Part shown: piece after piece, positions 1 to 9,444 of the stretch
Layout of the letters: each line of letters starts with the position of its first letter
Position numbering within the stretch: the stretch's first letter is position 1
From: Methanobacteriota archaeon
GTDB taxonomy: Archaea > Thermoplasmatota > E2 > JACPAO01 > JAHWKR01
DNA: 64,000 nucleotides
Reading direction: 5' to 3'
Assembly: GCA_019347805.1 (NCBI GenBank)
Contig: JAHWKR010000011.1
Location: 1 to 64,000 of the forward strand
Translations under genes and position numbers: made by a program
The notes under the pieces: generated by a model
What the model was told of the DNA's origin: nothing
The model's input: only the letters and a program-made list of their open reading frames with translations
The model's database searches: none

Positions 1-52
1 GAGGGGGCGCCGCCCCCTCCCCCCGTGGTGACGGTCACGGGATGGAGGAGGA

Positions 53-1315
53 CTACATGAACGGTATGATAAGGAAGTAGATCCCGGCGGCGGTGATGCC
101 GACGAAGGGCAGCGTGACGGCCCAGCTGAACATGATCTTGCCGATGATGCGCAGGTCGAGGGCAGGGATGCCGCGGGCGAGTCCGACGCCGATGACGCAG
201 CCGACGAGGGTGTGCGTGGTGGAGACAGGGAGCCCGAGGTGGGAGGCGAACAGGATGACCATGGCGGCGGAGATCTCAGCGCTGAAGCCGCGCGAGGGGG
301 TGAGTTCAGTGATCTTCTTGCCGATGGTCTGGATGACGCGGGAGCCGTAGGTGGCGAGGCCGATGACGATACCGGCGCCACCGAGGACGAAGATCCAGAT
401 GGGGACCGCGTTCGCCTGCGCCTCGACGGCGCCGGTCTGGAGGGTGACCCAGACGGCGGCGAGTGGACCGACGGCGTTGGCGACATCGTTGGCGCCGTGG
501 GCGAAAGCGACGGAGGCGGCGGTGGCGATCTGCAGGAAGACGAAGAGCCGCTCGGTGGCCTTGTAGCGTTCGCGGTCCGTGGAGGTCGGTCCCACCTTGA
601 TGCGCCGGAAGAAGGGCACGAAGAGGAGTCCGACGAGGAGGGAAATGGCGAGCGTGTAGAGGAGGGCCGTGTTGAAGGTGAGGTCGAGCTTGAGCTGTTT
701 GAGGCCTTTGAAGAGGGTGGCCATCACAAGCACGAAGACGGTGAGGGCGATGTAGACCGGTCCCCATCTTCGGCTCGCTTCGACGGGGTCGTCCTTGTTG
801 AGGACCGTGATGCGGACGATGTTGAAAATGGCGAGGCCGATGAAGGCGCCGAGGACGGGCGAGATGAGCCAGCCCATCACGATCTCCCACATCTTGGCCC
901 AGTCGACCGCGCTCGTGCCGCCGACCACCATGCCGAAGCCGACGATGGCGCCGACGATGCTATGCGTGGTGGAGACCGGCATCGACCAGAACGTGGCGAT
1001 GGTGAGCCAGATGGCGGCGGCGGCCATGGCGGCGATCATGCCGGCCATGAAGACGTGCGGATCGCCGATGGCCTCAGGGGAGACGATGCCCTTGCGGACG
1101 GTCTCGGTGACCTTGGAACCGACGAGGACCGCTCCGGCGAACTCGAAGATGGTGGCGACGACGATGGCGCCGCCCAAGGTGAGGGCGCCGGAGCCGACCG
1201 AGGTGCCCATGGCGTTCGCGACATCGTTGGCGCCACCGCCCCAGGCCGCATAGAGCGCGAAGATGATGGCGATGATGAGGATGACGAGCGCACCGGTGGT
1301 CAGGCCGAGTACCAT
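53..1315 (-). CDS. pit: PiT-family inorganic phosphate transporter
   Basis: 420 aa polytopic protein with duplicated GANDVANA motifs (AWGGGANDVANAMG and FAHGANDVANAVGP) and VSTTH repeats, typical of PiT. Confidence 0.93.
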   Translation of the reverse strand: MVLGLTTGALVILIIAIIFALYAAWGGGANDVANAMGTSVGSGALTLGGAIVVATIFEFAGAVLVGSKVTETVRKGIVSPEAIGDPHVFMAGMIAAMAAAAIWLTIATFWSMPVSTTHSIVGAIVGFGMVVGGTSAVDWAKMWEIVMGWLISPVLGAFIGLAIFNIVRITVLNKDDPVEASRRWGPVYIALTVFVLVMATLFKGLKQLKLDLTFNTALLYTLAISLLVGLLFVPFFRRIKVGPTSTDRERYKATERLFVFLQIATAASVAFAHGANDVANAVGPLAAVWVTLQTGAVEAQANAVPIWIFVLGGAGIVIGLATYGSRVIQTIGKKITELTPSRGFSAEISAAMVILFASHLGLPVSTTHTLVGCVIGVGLARGIPALDLRIIGKIMFSWAVTLPFVGITAAGIYFLIIPFM

Positions 1316-1372
1316 GGGTTCCAGTCCTGGGGCGACCAGGCCACGGTATTAATCGTTGACCCCAGCAAAACA

Positions 1373-1385
1373 TATAGACTCTATA
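1373..1385. promoter_or_regulatory. Inverted repeat TATAGA-C-TCTATA upstream of pit
   Basis: Perfect 6-bp arms with 1-nt spacer in the A/T-rich segment upstream of the minus-strand pit gene. Confidence 0.4.
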
Positions 1386-1401
1386 GAAAACGGTGGGGAG
1401 T

Positions 1402-2130
1402 TCAGGGGACCATCTCTTCCCACGCTTCCACGACGCGCGGCGCCCGCGGCGGTGACCAGCCATAGACCCGTTCCAGGAGGAGCGCCGTGAGACCGGCGGT
1501 GAACCCCCAGAGCATGGCCGTGCGTCCGGTCTCAGCGCCGGTGAGGGGCCAGTAGTGGACGACACGGTCGACCTCCGGATGTCGCCGCGCCTCGTATCCG
1601 GTCGCGCGGTAGAGGTGGGGCGGTCGACCCGCGTCGCCCGGGATGGTGTTCGGGTCCGCCTCCGGGGTAGGGCCGGCGGCGCGCAGGTCAGCCACCGGCA
1701 CGAGGATCATCTCCGCCACCTCGGCTGGAGAGGCCGCTTCACGGGGGACGGCCGCGAGCGGGACGAGCCCCACGAAGGCGGCCACGGGCCGGTCGCGCGG
1801 GTCGGTGGTGTCGACGAGATGGCCGAGCACCTCGACGTCCTCGGGCGTGAAGCCGATCTCCTCCTCGCTCTCGCGCAGGGCGGCAGCGAGCGGCGACGTG
1901 TCTTCCGGCTCGATACGACCGCCCGGAAATCCGAGATGACCGGCGAAGCGCTCCGGACCGAGCGGCCGTCGTTCGAGGAGCAGGCACATGCCGATGTCGG
2001 TCGGGACGAGCGGTGCCAGGACGGCGCTCGCGCGCCCTGGCAGCGGATCGCCCGCATGCCCGGGCAGGACGGCGCGACGGAAGCGGCGCACCTCGTCCTC
2101 GAACGTGGCGACGGCGTCGTCTTCAGGCAT
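1402..2130 (-). CDS. NUDIX hydrolase (CoA pyrophosphatase-like)
   Basis: Nudix box GGRIEPEDTSPLAAALRESEEEIGF. Confidence 0.88.
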   Translation of the reverse strand: MPEDDAVATFEDEVRRFRRAVLPGHAGDPLPGRASAVLAPLVPTDIGMCLLLERRPLGPERFAGHLGFPGGRIEPEDTSPLAAALRESEEEIGFTPEDVEVLGHLVDTTDPRDRPVAAFVGLVPLAAVPREAASPAEVAEMILVPVADLRAAGPTPEADPNTIPGDAGRPPHLYRATGYEARRHPEVDRVVHYWPLTGAETGRTAMLWGFTAGLTALLLERVYGWSPPRAPRVVEAWEEMVP

Positions 2131-2237
2131 CGGAGACGCTCGGGAGCACGGCCGGCGGTTTGTAGTTCCCGCCCCGGGTGCGTTCGTGAAGGCGGACCAT
2201 GAAGACCCGATCCCCCCTTCCGGTCCACGCTCGAACG

Positions 2238-2253
2238 CAATCTATATAGATTG
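2238..2253. promoter_or_regulatory. 16-bp perfect palindrome CAATCTATATAGATTG overlapping TATA box of the PhoU-like gene
   Basis: Perfect palindrome about 27-40 nt upstream of the GTG start at 2280; contains TATATAG. Confidence 0.5.
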
Positions 2254-2279
2254 GCCACCTGGACCATAGTCCGGGGCGT

Positions 2280-3323
2280 GTGGCCCTTGGAGACCTGTAT
2301 TTGGAACGGCGCAAGGTCCAACGCACCGGTGGCAGCACCTACATCGTCAGCCTGCCCAAGAAGTGGGTCGACGGACACAACATCCAGCAGGGCGACCCGG
2401 TCGACGTCCACTACGATCCGGGCGGCTCGGTGACCATCCATCCCATCGGGACCAAAGGGTCACCGGCGCGCAGCCTGCGCCTCGTCATCGACACCAAGAA
2501 GCCGACGGAGCACCTGGTCCGCCGCATCATCTCCGCCTATCTCGCCGGCTACGAATCGATCCAGGTGCACGCGCCCGAGCGGATCCCGATGGCCCACAAA
2601 CAAGAGATCCGGCGGCTCGGCCAGACCCTCATCGGCATCGAGATCGTCGAGGAGACCCAGTCCAGCATCACGCTGCAGGACCTCCTCGACCCGGTCGATT
2701 TCGACATCACGCGCGGTCTCGACCGGATGCACCAACTGGCCCGCGCGATGGTCGGTGACGCGCTCACCGCACTGACCGAAAAAGACCAGGACCTCGCCGA
2801 CGACGTGCCCCAGCGCGACCCCGAGGTCGACCGCCTCGACTGGATGATCGTCAAACAGTTCCACCTCGTCTCCCGCTCCGGCCCCCTGGCGCGGGCGCTC
2901 GGCCTCGGACCCTCGGAGGCGCTGCACCACCTGCTCGTCTCGCACGCCATCGAACGCATCGCCGACCACGCCTCACGGCTCGCCGAACTCGCCACGCAGG
3001 CACCGACCCTGGAGATCCAGGCGAGCACCCGCGACGCGATCCGCGCACAAGGGCACCGCCTCCTCGAACTCCTCCAAGACTCGTTCCGCGCCTTCCAGGA
3101 CGCCGACTACAACAAGGCCAACGACACCATCACCGAACTCCAGGTGGCGGGACAGGAGGCGCACGCGCTTCTTGCCAAAGGCAAAGGGCTCCCCGCCAAG
3201 ACCCAGGTCAACCTCGCGCTCCTTGTCAAGTCGCTCGAACGGGTCCGATCATATTCCATCGACATCGCCGAGGCCGCGATCGACCACCACCTCATGCGCG
3301 AGATGGCGGGCGCGACCTCCTAG
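2280..3323 (+). CDS. Phosphate uptake regulator: N-terminal SpoVT/AbrB-like domain + PhoU domains
   Basis: 347 aa; N-term RRKVQRTGGSTYIVSLPKKWVDGHNIQQGDPV (AbrB-like swapped hairpin), followed by PhoU-like helical region; divergent from pit block. Confidence 0.85.
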   Translation: MALGDLYLERRKVQRTGGSTYIVSLPKKWVDGHNIQQGDPVDVHYDPGGSVTIHPIGTKGSPARSLRLVIDTKKPTEHLVRRIISAYLAGYESIQVHAPERIPMAHKQEIRRLGQTLIGIEIVEETQSSITLQDLLDPVDFDITRGLDRMHQLARAMVGDALTALTEKDQDLADDVPQRDPEVDRLDWMIVKQFHLVSRSGPLARALGLGPSEALHHLLVSHAIERIADHASRLAELATQAPTLEIQASTRDAIRAQGHRLLELLQDSFRAFQDADYNKANDTITELQVAGQEAHALLAKGKGLPAKTQVNLALLVKSLERVRSYSIDIAEAAIDHHLMREMAGATS

Positions 3324-4423
3324 CGCCGGCTGCGTGTCATGCCGCTGAGTCGCGCCACGAGGGCGGTGGCGAGCGGCGTCGGGTCCCGGGTCGGGGTGTC
3401 GAGCCAGGGAATGAAGCGCAGGGTGGCAAGGCGCGCCAAGAGGACGCCGGAGAAGGCGGCGACGAAGGCGGTCGGAAGCGTCTCGACATCGAGCGGGACG
3501 ATGAGGATGTGGCCATCCACGAGGTGCCAAAAGCCATAGACGGCCGGCGGAGCGGCCGCCGCGGCGGACCACATGCGGGTGCGTGCCGCGAGCGGCGACA
3601 GCCAAGTGAACTCGACGACCAGCGCGACGATGAGGAAGTGGTAAGGCAGGACGGCCGCAGGGAGACCCGACGCGGTGAGGACGTGTTCTGTGACCACGCG
3701 GAGCGCGACATAGCCGCCGAGGACGATGAGCGCGCTCCCACGGAGCCCGGTGCCGAGCCGTACCAGGACGGCCATGAAGAGTCCCACGAAGAGCGACCAA
3801 CCGGGATAGAGCCAATGGGGCAGGCCACCGTAGAGCGGGTCGTCGACGGAGGCGGCGTGCGCCAAGAGCTCCGGGTCGGAGGAGAAAGCGGACGGGTCCG
3901 CCAGATAACCCATCGCGCCGACGACACTGTACTCGGAATAGGTGAGCGGGAACGCGAGGGCCTCGAAGAGCAGGATGAGGAGGGCGAAGAGGCCGGCCCA
4001 GGCGAGCGGCGAAGGCCGTACGGCGCGGATGGGGCGTCCCGAGGACCAGCCGAGGTCCCGGAGCGCCAGGAAGACGACCCCCATCAGGGTGATCGCCGTA
4101 CCGGCGAAAAGCGTGAGGTGGGCCGGCGACCAGGTCGTGATGTCGATCCCGAAGACCCGGTGCCACGCCTCGTCGAACGGGATGGCGAACAGGAAGACCA
4201 GGAAACCGGCGAGGACCAGGTTGAGGGCCCCTTGCCGTTCAGGTGAACGATCGCGCCACTCCAGGATGAACGCCAGGGCGATGAAGAGGAAGCCGACCGT
4301 GTTCGTCACGTGGGCCAGGGAGAGCGTCTCCCGCACCTGCGTGAAATGGAACGCCACGTCCCAGGCCGCCCCGATGAACTTCAGGAGGAGGCCGGTCGCC
4401 CACAAGATCCAGACGCGCCGCAT
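3320..4423 (-). CDS. Polytopic membrane protein, unknown function
   Basis: 367 aa with many hydrophobic segments. Confidence 0.7.
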   Translation of the reverse strand: MRRVWILWATGLLLKFIGAAWDVAFHFTQVRETLSLAHVTNTVGFLFIALAFILEWRDRSPERQGALNLVLAGFLVFLFAIPFDEAWHRVFGIDITTWSPAHLTLFAGTAITLMGVVFLALRDLGWSSGRPIRAVRPSPLAWAGLFALLILLFEALAFPLTYSEYSVVGAMGYLADPSAFSSDPELLAHAASVDDPLYGGLPHWLYPGWSLFVGLFMAVLVRLGTGLRGSALIVLGGYVALRVVTEHVLTASGLPAAVLPYHFLIVALVVEFTWLSPLAARTRMWSAAAAAPPAVYGFWHLVDGHILIVPLDVETLPTAFVAAFSGVLLARLATLRFIPWLDTPTRDPTPLATALVARLSGMTRSRR

Positions 4424-4501
4424 GAGCTTCGCGCTGGATGAGCATACACATGTTCAATATCTTTTTGGTGGACAGGCGAACAGATGAGCGGGGCCGGGGT
4501 C

Positions 4502-6298
4502 TTATCGGTGCGCGTAGACCGCCAACACCTCGCCCCCATCGACCCGCTCGAGCCGGCAATACCCATAGCGCTCGAACTGGACCACCGACCCCGGCTCCGC
4601 CTCAAGGACCGCCCGCTCGACACGGCCGCGGTGCCGCAGCCCCTCGGGCGACTCGTCCGGCTCCGGCCGCAACACGACCATCGGGCAGGTCGCCTCCTCT
4701 GCGGCCGGCAACCATTCGACCACCGCCGCGCGCGCCTTGCGCGCCGCATCGAGCTCCGTTCCCTCCCAGACCACGACCGGGTCGTCCAGCTCGAGCGAAC
4801 GCACGCGGACGTTGCCGAGGTCCTTGAGCCGTACCAGGTCACCCGCATCGAGTTCGAGAAGGTCGCGCCGCGACAGGATGACACGTCCGACACCGCCAGC
4901 GACCGAGAGACGGTTCGTGCGAACACCGCGCTCCGGTCGGTCCGGATGCACCAAGCTCTTCGCCACCAGTTCCCCGACCTCCGGGTCCGGCACCTCCAGC
5001 CGCACCTCGACCGGGTCGTTGACGAAGAAATAGCGGTCCGCGGTCGGTTCGAGGATCTTCGCGCTCTCCGCATAGAGGTTCATGAGACTCGCCGCGACGT
5101 CTTTTTCCGACAATCCCATGCCGACCCAGAACGCGCGCAACGCCTCCGCCTTGATGCCGCGCCGCCTGAGGGCCCGCAGCGTCGGAAGCCGCGGGTCGTC
5201 CCAGCCGCTGTACTTCCCGGCCTCGATGTCGCGCCGCATCCCTGAGGAACTGAACTTCCCCACCTCGTCGATCTGCACGCGACCCCAGTAGAGCGTCTCC
5301 GGATAGGTCCAGCCCATGTGCTGGTAGAGATACTTCTGCCGCCGCGTCGAATCCTGCAGGTCCTTGCCGCGAATGATGTGCGTCACCCCCTGCAGGTGGT
5401 CCTCGACCGCCGACTCGAAGTCGAGCATCGGCCAGACATTGTACTTGTCGCCGACGACCGGGTGCGGCGTCTTGACGATGCGGAACCCGACCCAATCACG
5501 CTGCGCCGGGTCCTTGTGCGCCACCTCGGTCTTGATGCGGAGCGTCGCCGCGCCCTCGGCCATCTCGCCGGCGACCATGCGCGCCCAATCCGCCTTGTCC
5601 TCACCCGTCGGCCGCTCGCGATGCGGACACGGCTTGCCGGCATCACGATACTCCTTCGCCTTCTCCTTGGGACACGAACAGACATAGGCCGCGCCCTTCT
5701 CGATGAGCGCCTCGGCGACCTTGTAGTATTCCTCGTTGCGGGACGAGGCTGCGACGACGCGGTCCGGTTTCTCGCCGAGCCATCCGTAATCCTCCTCGAT
5801 CCACTTGTAGGCCGGCGGATAGGGCGGTTTGACCTGCGGGTCGGTGTCGTCGAAACGCAGCACCAGGACACCCTTCTTCCCGGCTTGTTCGGCGATGCGC
5901 TTGTACTCCGACATCGTCACCATGCCGCGCGAATGGCCGAGCGTGGCCGGACCGTTCGGGTTCGGCGCGAACCGCATCACGATGGTGTCGTGTTCCTCGA
6001 AACGCGGCAACGTCTTGAACGGATGACCCCGCTCGCGCTTCTTCTTCTCCAGGAGCGACGGGTCGAGCGCCTCGAGCTCCGCTTTCTGCGCCACCGCGTC
6101 CATCGCGTTGACGACACCCACCTCGGAATGGATGATGGGCATGACCTCCTTCGAGGCCGCACGGTACTCCGGCGCACCGCCCATGATGCGGCCGACGACG
6201 GCCCCCGGGTTGGCCTTGCCACCATGCTGGACCGCGTTCTGAAGCGCATACTTGCGCGCAAGGGTTCGGACTTCCTGCTCCTGGACCATCACGTGCAC
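4502..6298 (-). CDS. gltX: Glutamyl-tRNA synthetase (archaeal/GlxRS type)
   Basis: 598 aa; APNPNGPATLGHSRGMVTMSEYKRIAEQAGKKGVLVLRFDDTDP and GKFSSSGMRRDIEAGKYSGWDDPRLPTLRALRRRGI. Confidence 0.93.
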   Translation of the reverse strand: MHVMVQEQEVRTLARKYALQNAVQHGGKANPGAVVGRIMGGAPEYRAASKEVMPIIHSEVGVVNAMDAVAQKAELEALDPSLLEKKKRERGHPFKTLPRFEEHDTIVMRFAPNPNGPATLGHSRGMVTMSEYKRIAEQAGKKGVLVLRFDDTDPQVKPPYPPAYKWIEEDYGWLGEKPDRVVAASSRNEEYYKVAEALIEKGAAYVCSCPKEKAKEYRDAGKPCPHRERPTGEDKADWARMVAGEMAEGAATLRIKTEVAHKDPAQRDWVGFRIVKTPHPVVGDKYNVWPMLDFESAVEDHLQGVTHIIRGKDLQDSTRRQKYLYQHMGWTYPETLYWGRVQIDEVGKFSSSGMRRDIEAGKYSGWDDPRLPTLRALRRRGIKAEALRAFWVGMGLSEKDVAASLMNLYAESAKILEPTADRYFFVNDPVEVRLEVPDPEVGELVAKSLVHPDRPERGVRTNRLSVAGGVGRVILSRRDLLELDAGDLVRLKDLGNVRVRSLELDDPVVVWEGTELDAARKARAAVVEWLPAAEEATCPMVVLRPEPDESPEGLRHRGRVERAVLEAEPGSVVQFERYGYCRLERVDGGEVLAVYAHR

Positions 6299-6360
6299 CT
6301 GGCAGGACGCCCGGAGCAGGGCGGGGTTGAAAAAGGGGAGGGTGGAGACTCGCTCAAGTC

Positions 6361-7362
6361 TTACGACTTTCGCTCCACGATATACGCACAGATCTCGGTC
6401 AGCAGGTTGCGGGCCGAGTTCTCCGGCAGCGCCGTCAGGCAGGTGCGCGCATGGCTGGAGAACTCCTTGGCGCGGTCGCGCGTCCAGTCGATGGCCCCGG
6501 ATTTCTTGAGGTACCCGAGGATCTCGTCGATGTTCTCCTTCGACGTGTCCTTCTTCTTGATGGCGTCGATGAGCTTGCGCTTGTCGAACGGGTCGAGGGT
6601 GTCGAGGGCGCGCACGAGCGGCATGGTCTTCTTGCCGCGCATGATGTCGGCATAGATCTGCTTGCCCAACTCGGACTCGGAATCGGAGGCGACATCGAGA
6701 TAGTCGTCCCAGACCTGGTAGGCGAGACCCATCAAGCGACCGGCCTCGCTGAGCTTCTTGACCTGCGACGCGTCCGCGCCGGCGATCTTGGCGCCGTTCT
6801 TCATGGCGACCTCGAAGAGCGAAGCGGTCTTGCGCTCGATCATGTGATAATAATCCATGTCGGCGATCTTGCGCTGGCGCTCGAAGTTGAGGTCGTGGTA
6901 CTGGCCCTCCGAGATCTCGGTGGAGAGCTTGGAGATGTCCATGACGATCTCGCGGTAGAGCGCGGCGTCGACATTGAGCTTGCCGAGCGCCTCGAACGTG
7001 AGGCTGTGAAGGGTGTCGCCGGCCAGAAGACCCACGTGGTCGCCGAACTTCTTGTGCACCGCCTCGACACCGCGCCGCTTGGCATCGTCGTCGATGATGT
7101 CGTCATGGATCATCGTGTAGGTGTGCAACACCTCGATGGAGACGGCGAACGGCATGACCTCGTTGATGTCACCGCCGACCGTCTGGGCGGCGAGGATCGA
7201 CACGATGGGCCGGAACCGCTTGCCGCCCGCGTTCGGGAGGTGACGGACGGCCTCGTACAGCTCCTCGGGTTTCTTCCGGTTCAAGAAACCCTTGAGCTCT
7301 CTGTCGATCTGGTTGATGTAGGGTTGAAGCACATTGTCGAGCTTCATACGGCTTTCCTGCAT
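6361..7362 (-). CDS. Polyprenyl (geranylgeranyl) diphosphate synthase
   Basis: Aspartate-rich motifs MIHDDIIDDDAKRRG and VWDDYLDV. Confidence 0.92.
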   Translation of the reverse strand: MQESRMKLDNVLQPYINQIDRELKGFLNRKKPEELYEAVRHLPNAGGKRFRPIVSILAAQTVGGDINEVMPFAVSIEVLHTYTMIHDDIIDDDAKRRGVEAVHKKFGDHVGLLAGDTLHSLTFEALGKLNVDAALYREIVMDISKLSTEISEGQYHDLNFERQRKIADMDYYHMIERKTASLFEVAMKNGAKIAGADASQVKKLSEAGRLMGLAYQVWDDYLDVASDSESELGKQIYADIMRGKKTMPLVRALDTLDPFDKRKLIDAIKKKDTSKENIDEILGYLKKSGAIDWTRDRAKEFSSHARTCLTALPENSARNLLTEICAYIVERKS

Positions 7363-7459
7363 CTGGGTGACCCTCTATTTGAAAGGCGTGGGGCCGTCAT
7401 GTACCTTTCCCTTGTCAACGGCACGAAAACCGGTGCGGTCGTGCGAGTCTGCTTCCCAA

Positions 7460-8533
7460 TCACACACTGCGCGGGGCCGGCCGCTCGAGCCAGACGCCGG
7501 GCCGACGGAGGGACGCGAGGTCGGCGCTGCCGGTCAGGAACAAGGCGGTCCGCACCTCCTCCAAAACGGCGCGCACCTCGGCGCGGGCGGCGTCCTGGGA
7601 ACGGTCCGCTGCCCGCAGCATCGCACCGGCCATCCCGAAAAGGGTCGCGCCAAGGGCGAGCGCGATGGCACCGTCAAGACCGTGTCGGACGCCGCCGGTC
7701 GCGGCGATCGGGACCTCGGCACCGACCGCGGTGACGCATTCTTCCACCGCCCACGGCGTCGGGACGCCCCAGTCGTAGAACGTCCGGCCGATGCGTTCGT
7801 GCAACGCGTCCTCCTCAGCGAGGGCGCGATGCATCTCGACGGCGCTGAACGAGGTGCCGCCGAGCCCTCCGACATCGATGGCGGCGACGCCGACGTCGAC
7901 GAGACGACGGGCCACGTCACCACCGATGCCGGCACCGGTCTCCTTGACGAGCACCGGGACGTCGAGGTCGTCCACCAAGGCCGCAAGGACATCGGTGACA
8001 CCCGCTCCGAGCGTATCCCCTTCCGGTTGGACGCATTCCTGGAGATAGTTGAGATGCAGCGCAAGGACATCCGCCTCGACCATGGCGATCGCTTCCTCGG
8101 CCTTGGCGAGCGCCGTCTTGGCCCCCCATTCGACCAGTTGGGGCGCGCCGAGGTTGGCGAGGACGAGCGGGACGTCGTGGTCTTTGACGACCTCATAGGA
8201 GCGGCGGAGATCGCGATGCGCGAGGGCGGCGCGCTGGCTTCCCACACCCATCGGCACCCGGTATTCCGCGGCCGCTGCGGCGAGATGGTCGTTGACGTGC
8301 TCCGCCTCGTCGCAGCCGCCGGTCATGCCCGAGATGAGGAGCGGGCCGCCGATATCGGTGCCGAGGAAACGCGTCCGCAGGTCGACCTTGTCGCGGTCGA
8401 CCTCCGGCAGCGCGTCATGGCGCAGGCGATAAGGCCGCCACACGTCGCCCCCGGCCTGCACGTCGTTCTCGAGATGGATGCGCAGGTGGTCGCGCTTGCG
8501 CCCGGCGATGCGCGAAGCGGCGCCGTCGGTCAT
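7460..8533 (-). CDS. fni: Isopentenyl-diphosphate delta-isomerase, type 2
   Basis: Within the 573-aa ORF; start MTDGAASRIAGRKRDHLRIHLE at 8533 overlaps upstream stop (ATGA); motifs GPLLISGMTGG, GVGSQRAAL, VKETGAGI, IAATGGVRHGLD. Confidence 0.92.
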   Translation of the reverse strand: MTDGAASRIAGRKRDHLRIHLENDVQAGGDVWRPYRLRHDALPEVDRDKVDLRTRFLGTDIGGPLLISGMTGGCDEAEHVNDHLAAAAAEYRVPMGVGSQRAALAHRDLRRSYEVVKDHDVPLVLANLGAPQLVEWGAKTALAKAEEAIAMVEADVLALHLNYLQECVQPEGDTLGAGVTDVLAALVDDLDVPVLVKETGAGIGGDVARRLVDVGVAAIDVGGLGGTSFSAVEMHRALAEEDALHERIGRTFYDWGVPTPWAVEECVTAVGAEVPIAATGGVRHGLDGAIALALGATLFGMAGAMLRAADRSQDAARAEVRAVLEEVRTALFLTGSADLASLRRPGVWLERPAPRSV

Positions 8534-9444
8534 GAAGAACCCTCCCGGAGGCGCGCGGCCGCCTCTTCTGGCCCTTCGGCGACCGGCGGCTCGGTGGCGA
8601 GGATCCGCGTCCCCAGGACCGGGTCGCCGCAGAGCCCCGATTCGACCCGACCGCTCTCCAACCCGTTCAGGACGAGGGCGGGGATGCCGAGGTCGGCGAT
8701 CTCCGCGAGTTCGAGGATCTTGTGGACCATGCCGCCCGTGGCGTCGGTGGGGGCGGACCCGTCGGTGAGTCCGGCGGCGAGGCGGCGCAGCTTGCTGGCG
8801 TCTGCCGATCGCACGAGGTCGGCCTTCTTGTCGACCGTCGGGTCGGCGTCGTAGATGCCGTCGACATCGGTGGCGAAGACGACGACGTCGGGCCGGATGG
8901 AACGCGCGAGCGCCAGGACCAACGTGTCTCCGGAGACGATGGCGAGGCCGCGGTGGTGGTCGGAGGCGATGTCGCCGAACGTGACCGGAACGAGGCCGGC
9001 ACCGAGGTAGCGTGTGATGCTGCCGGGATGGAAATCGGTCAGGTCGCCGTCCTCGAGCTCCACCAGGATGCCACCCGGGACGCTCACCGCAGGAAGGCCC
9101 TCCTCCACAAGGGCACCGATGAGTTGGGCGTTCAGGCGCAACATGGAACGCTGCACGGCGCTCGCGCCCTCGCGATGCCATTTCTTGTCGGTGACGACAC
9201 CGGGGCCCGTGCGGGTGCGGCCGCCGTAGAGGTGGTAGACGCGGGCGAGCGGATGGCCGAAGCTTCCGCCGCCGTGCACGATGATGAGCCGGACGTGGTG
9301 GGCGGCGGTGGCGAGTTCCTTGGCGAGGCGCTTCAGGACGTCATGGCGGATCCCGCGCAGGATGCGTTTCTGCGTCAGGATGCTGCCACCGAGCTTGATG
9401 AGGGCAACGCGGTCAGGGACCTCGCCCATCGGTGTGCGCGTCAT
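8530..9444 (-). CDS. Isopentenyl phosphate kinase (amino acid kinase fold)
   Basis: VALIKLGGSILTQK, IIVHGGGSFGHPLA, ATDVDGIYDADP, TDATGGMVHKI; sits in the mevalonate cluster. Confidence 0.9.
   Translation of the reverse strand: MTRTPMGEVPDRVALIKLGGSILTQKRILRGIRHDVLKRLAKELATAAHHVRLIIVHGGGSFGHPLARVYHLYGGRTRTGPGVVTDKKWHREGASAVQRSMLRLNAQLIGALVEEGLPAVSVPGGILVELEDGDLTDFHPGSITRYLGAGLVPVTFGDIASDHHRGLAIVSGDTLVLALARSIRPDVVVFATDVDGIYDADPTVDKKADLVRSADASKLRRLAAGLTDGSAPTDATGGMVHKILELAEIADLGIPALVLNGLESGRVESGLCGDPVLGTRILATEPPVAEGPEEAAARLREGSS

Noticed and set aside
212-1465. 417-aa plus-strand ORF opposite pit
   Set aside because: Shadow ORF; low-complexity Asp/Glu/Gly/Arg sequence antisense to PiT.
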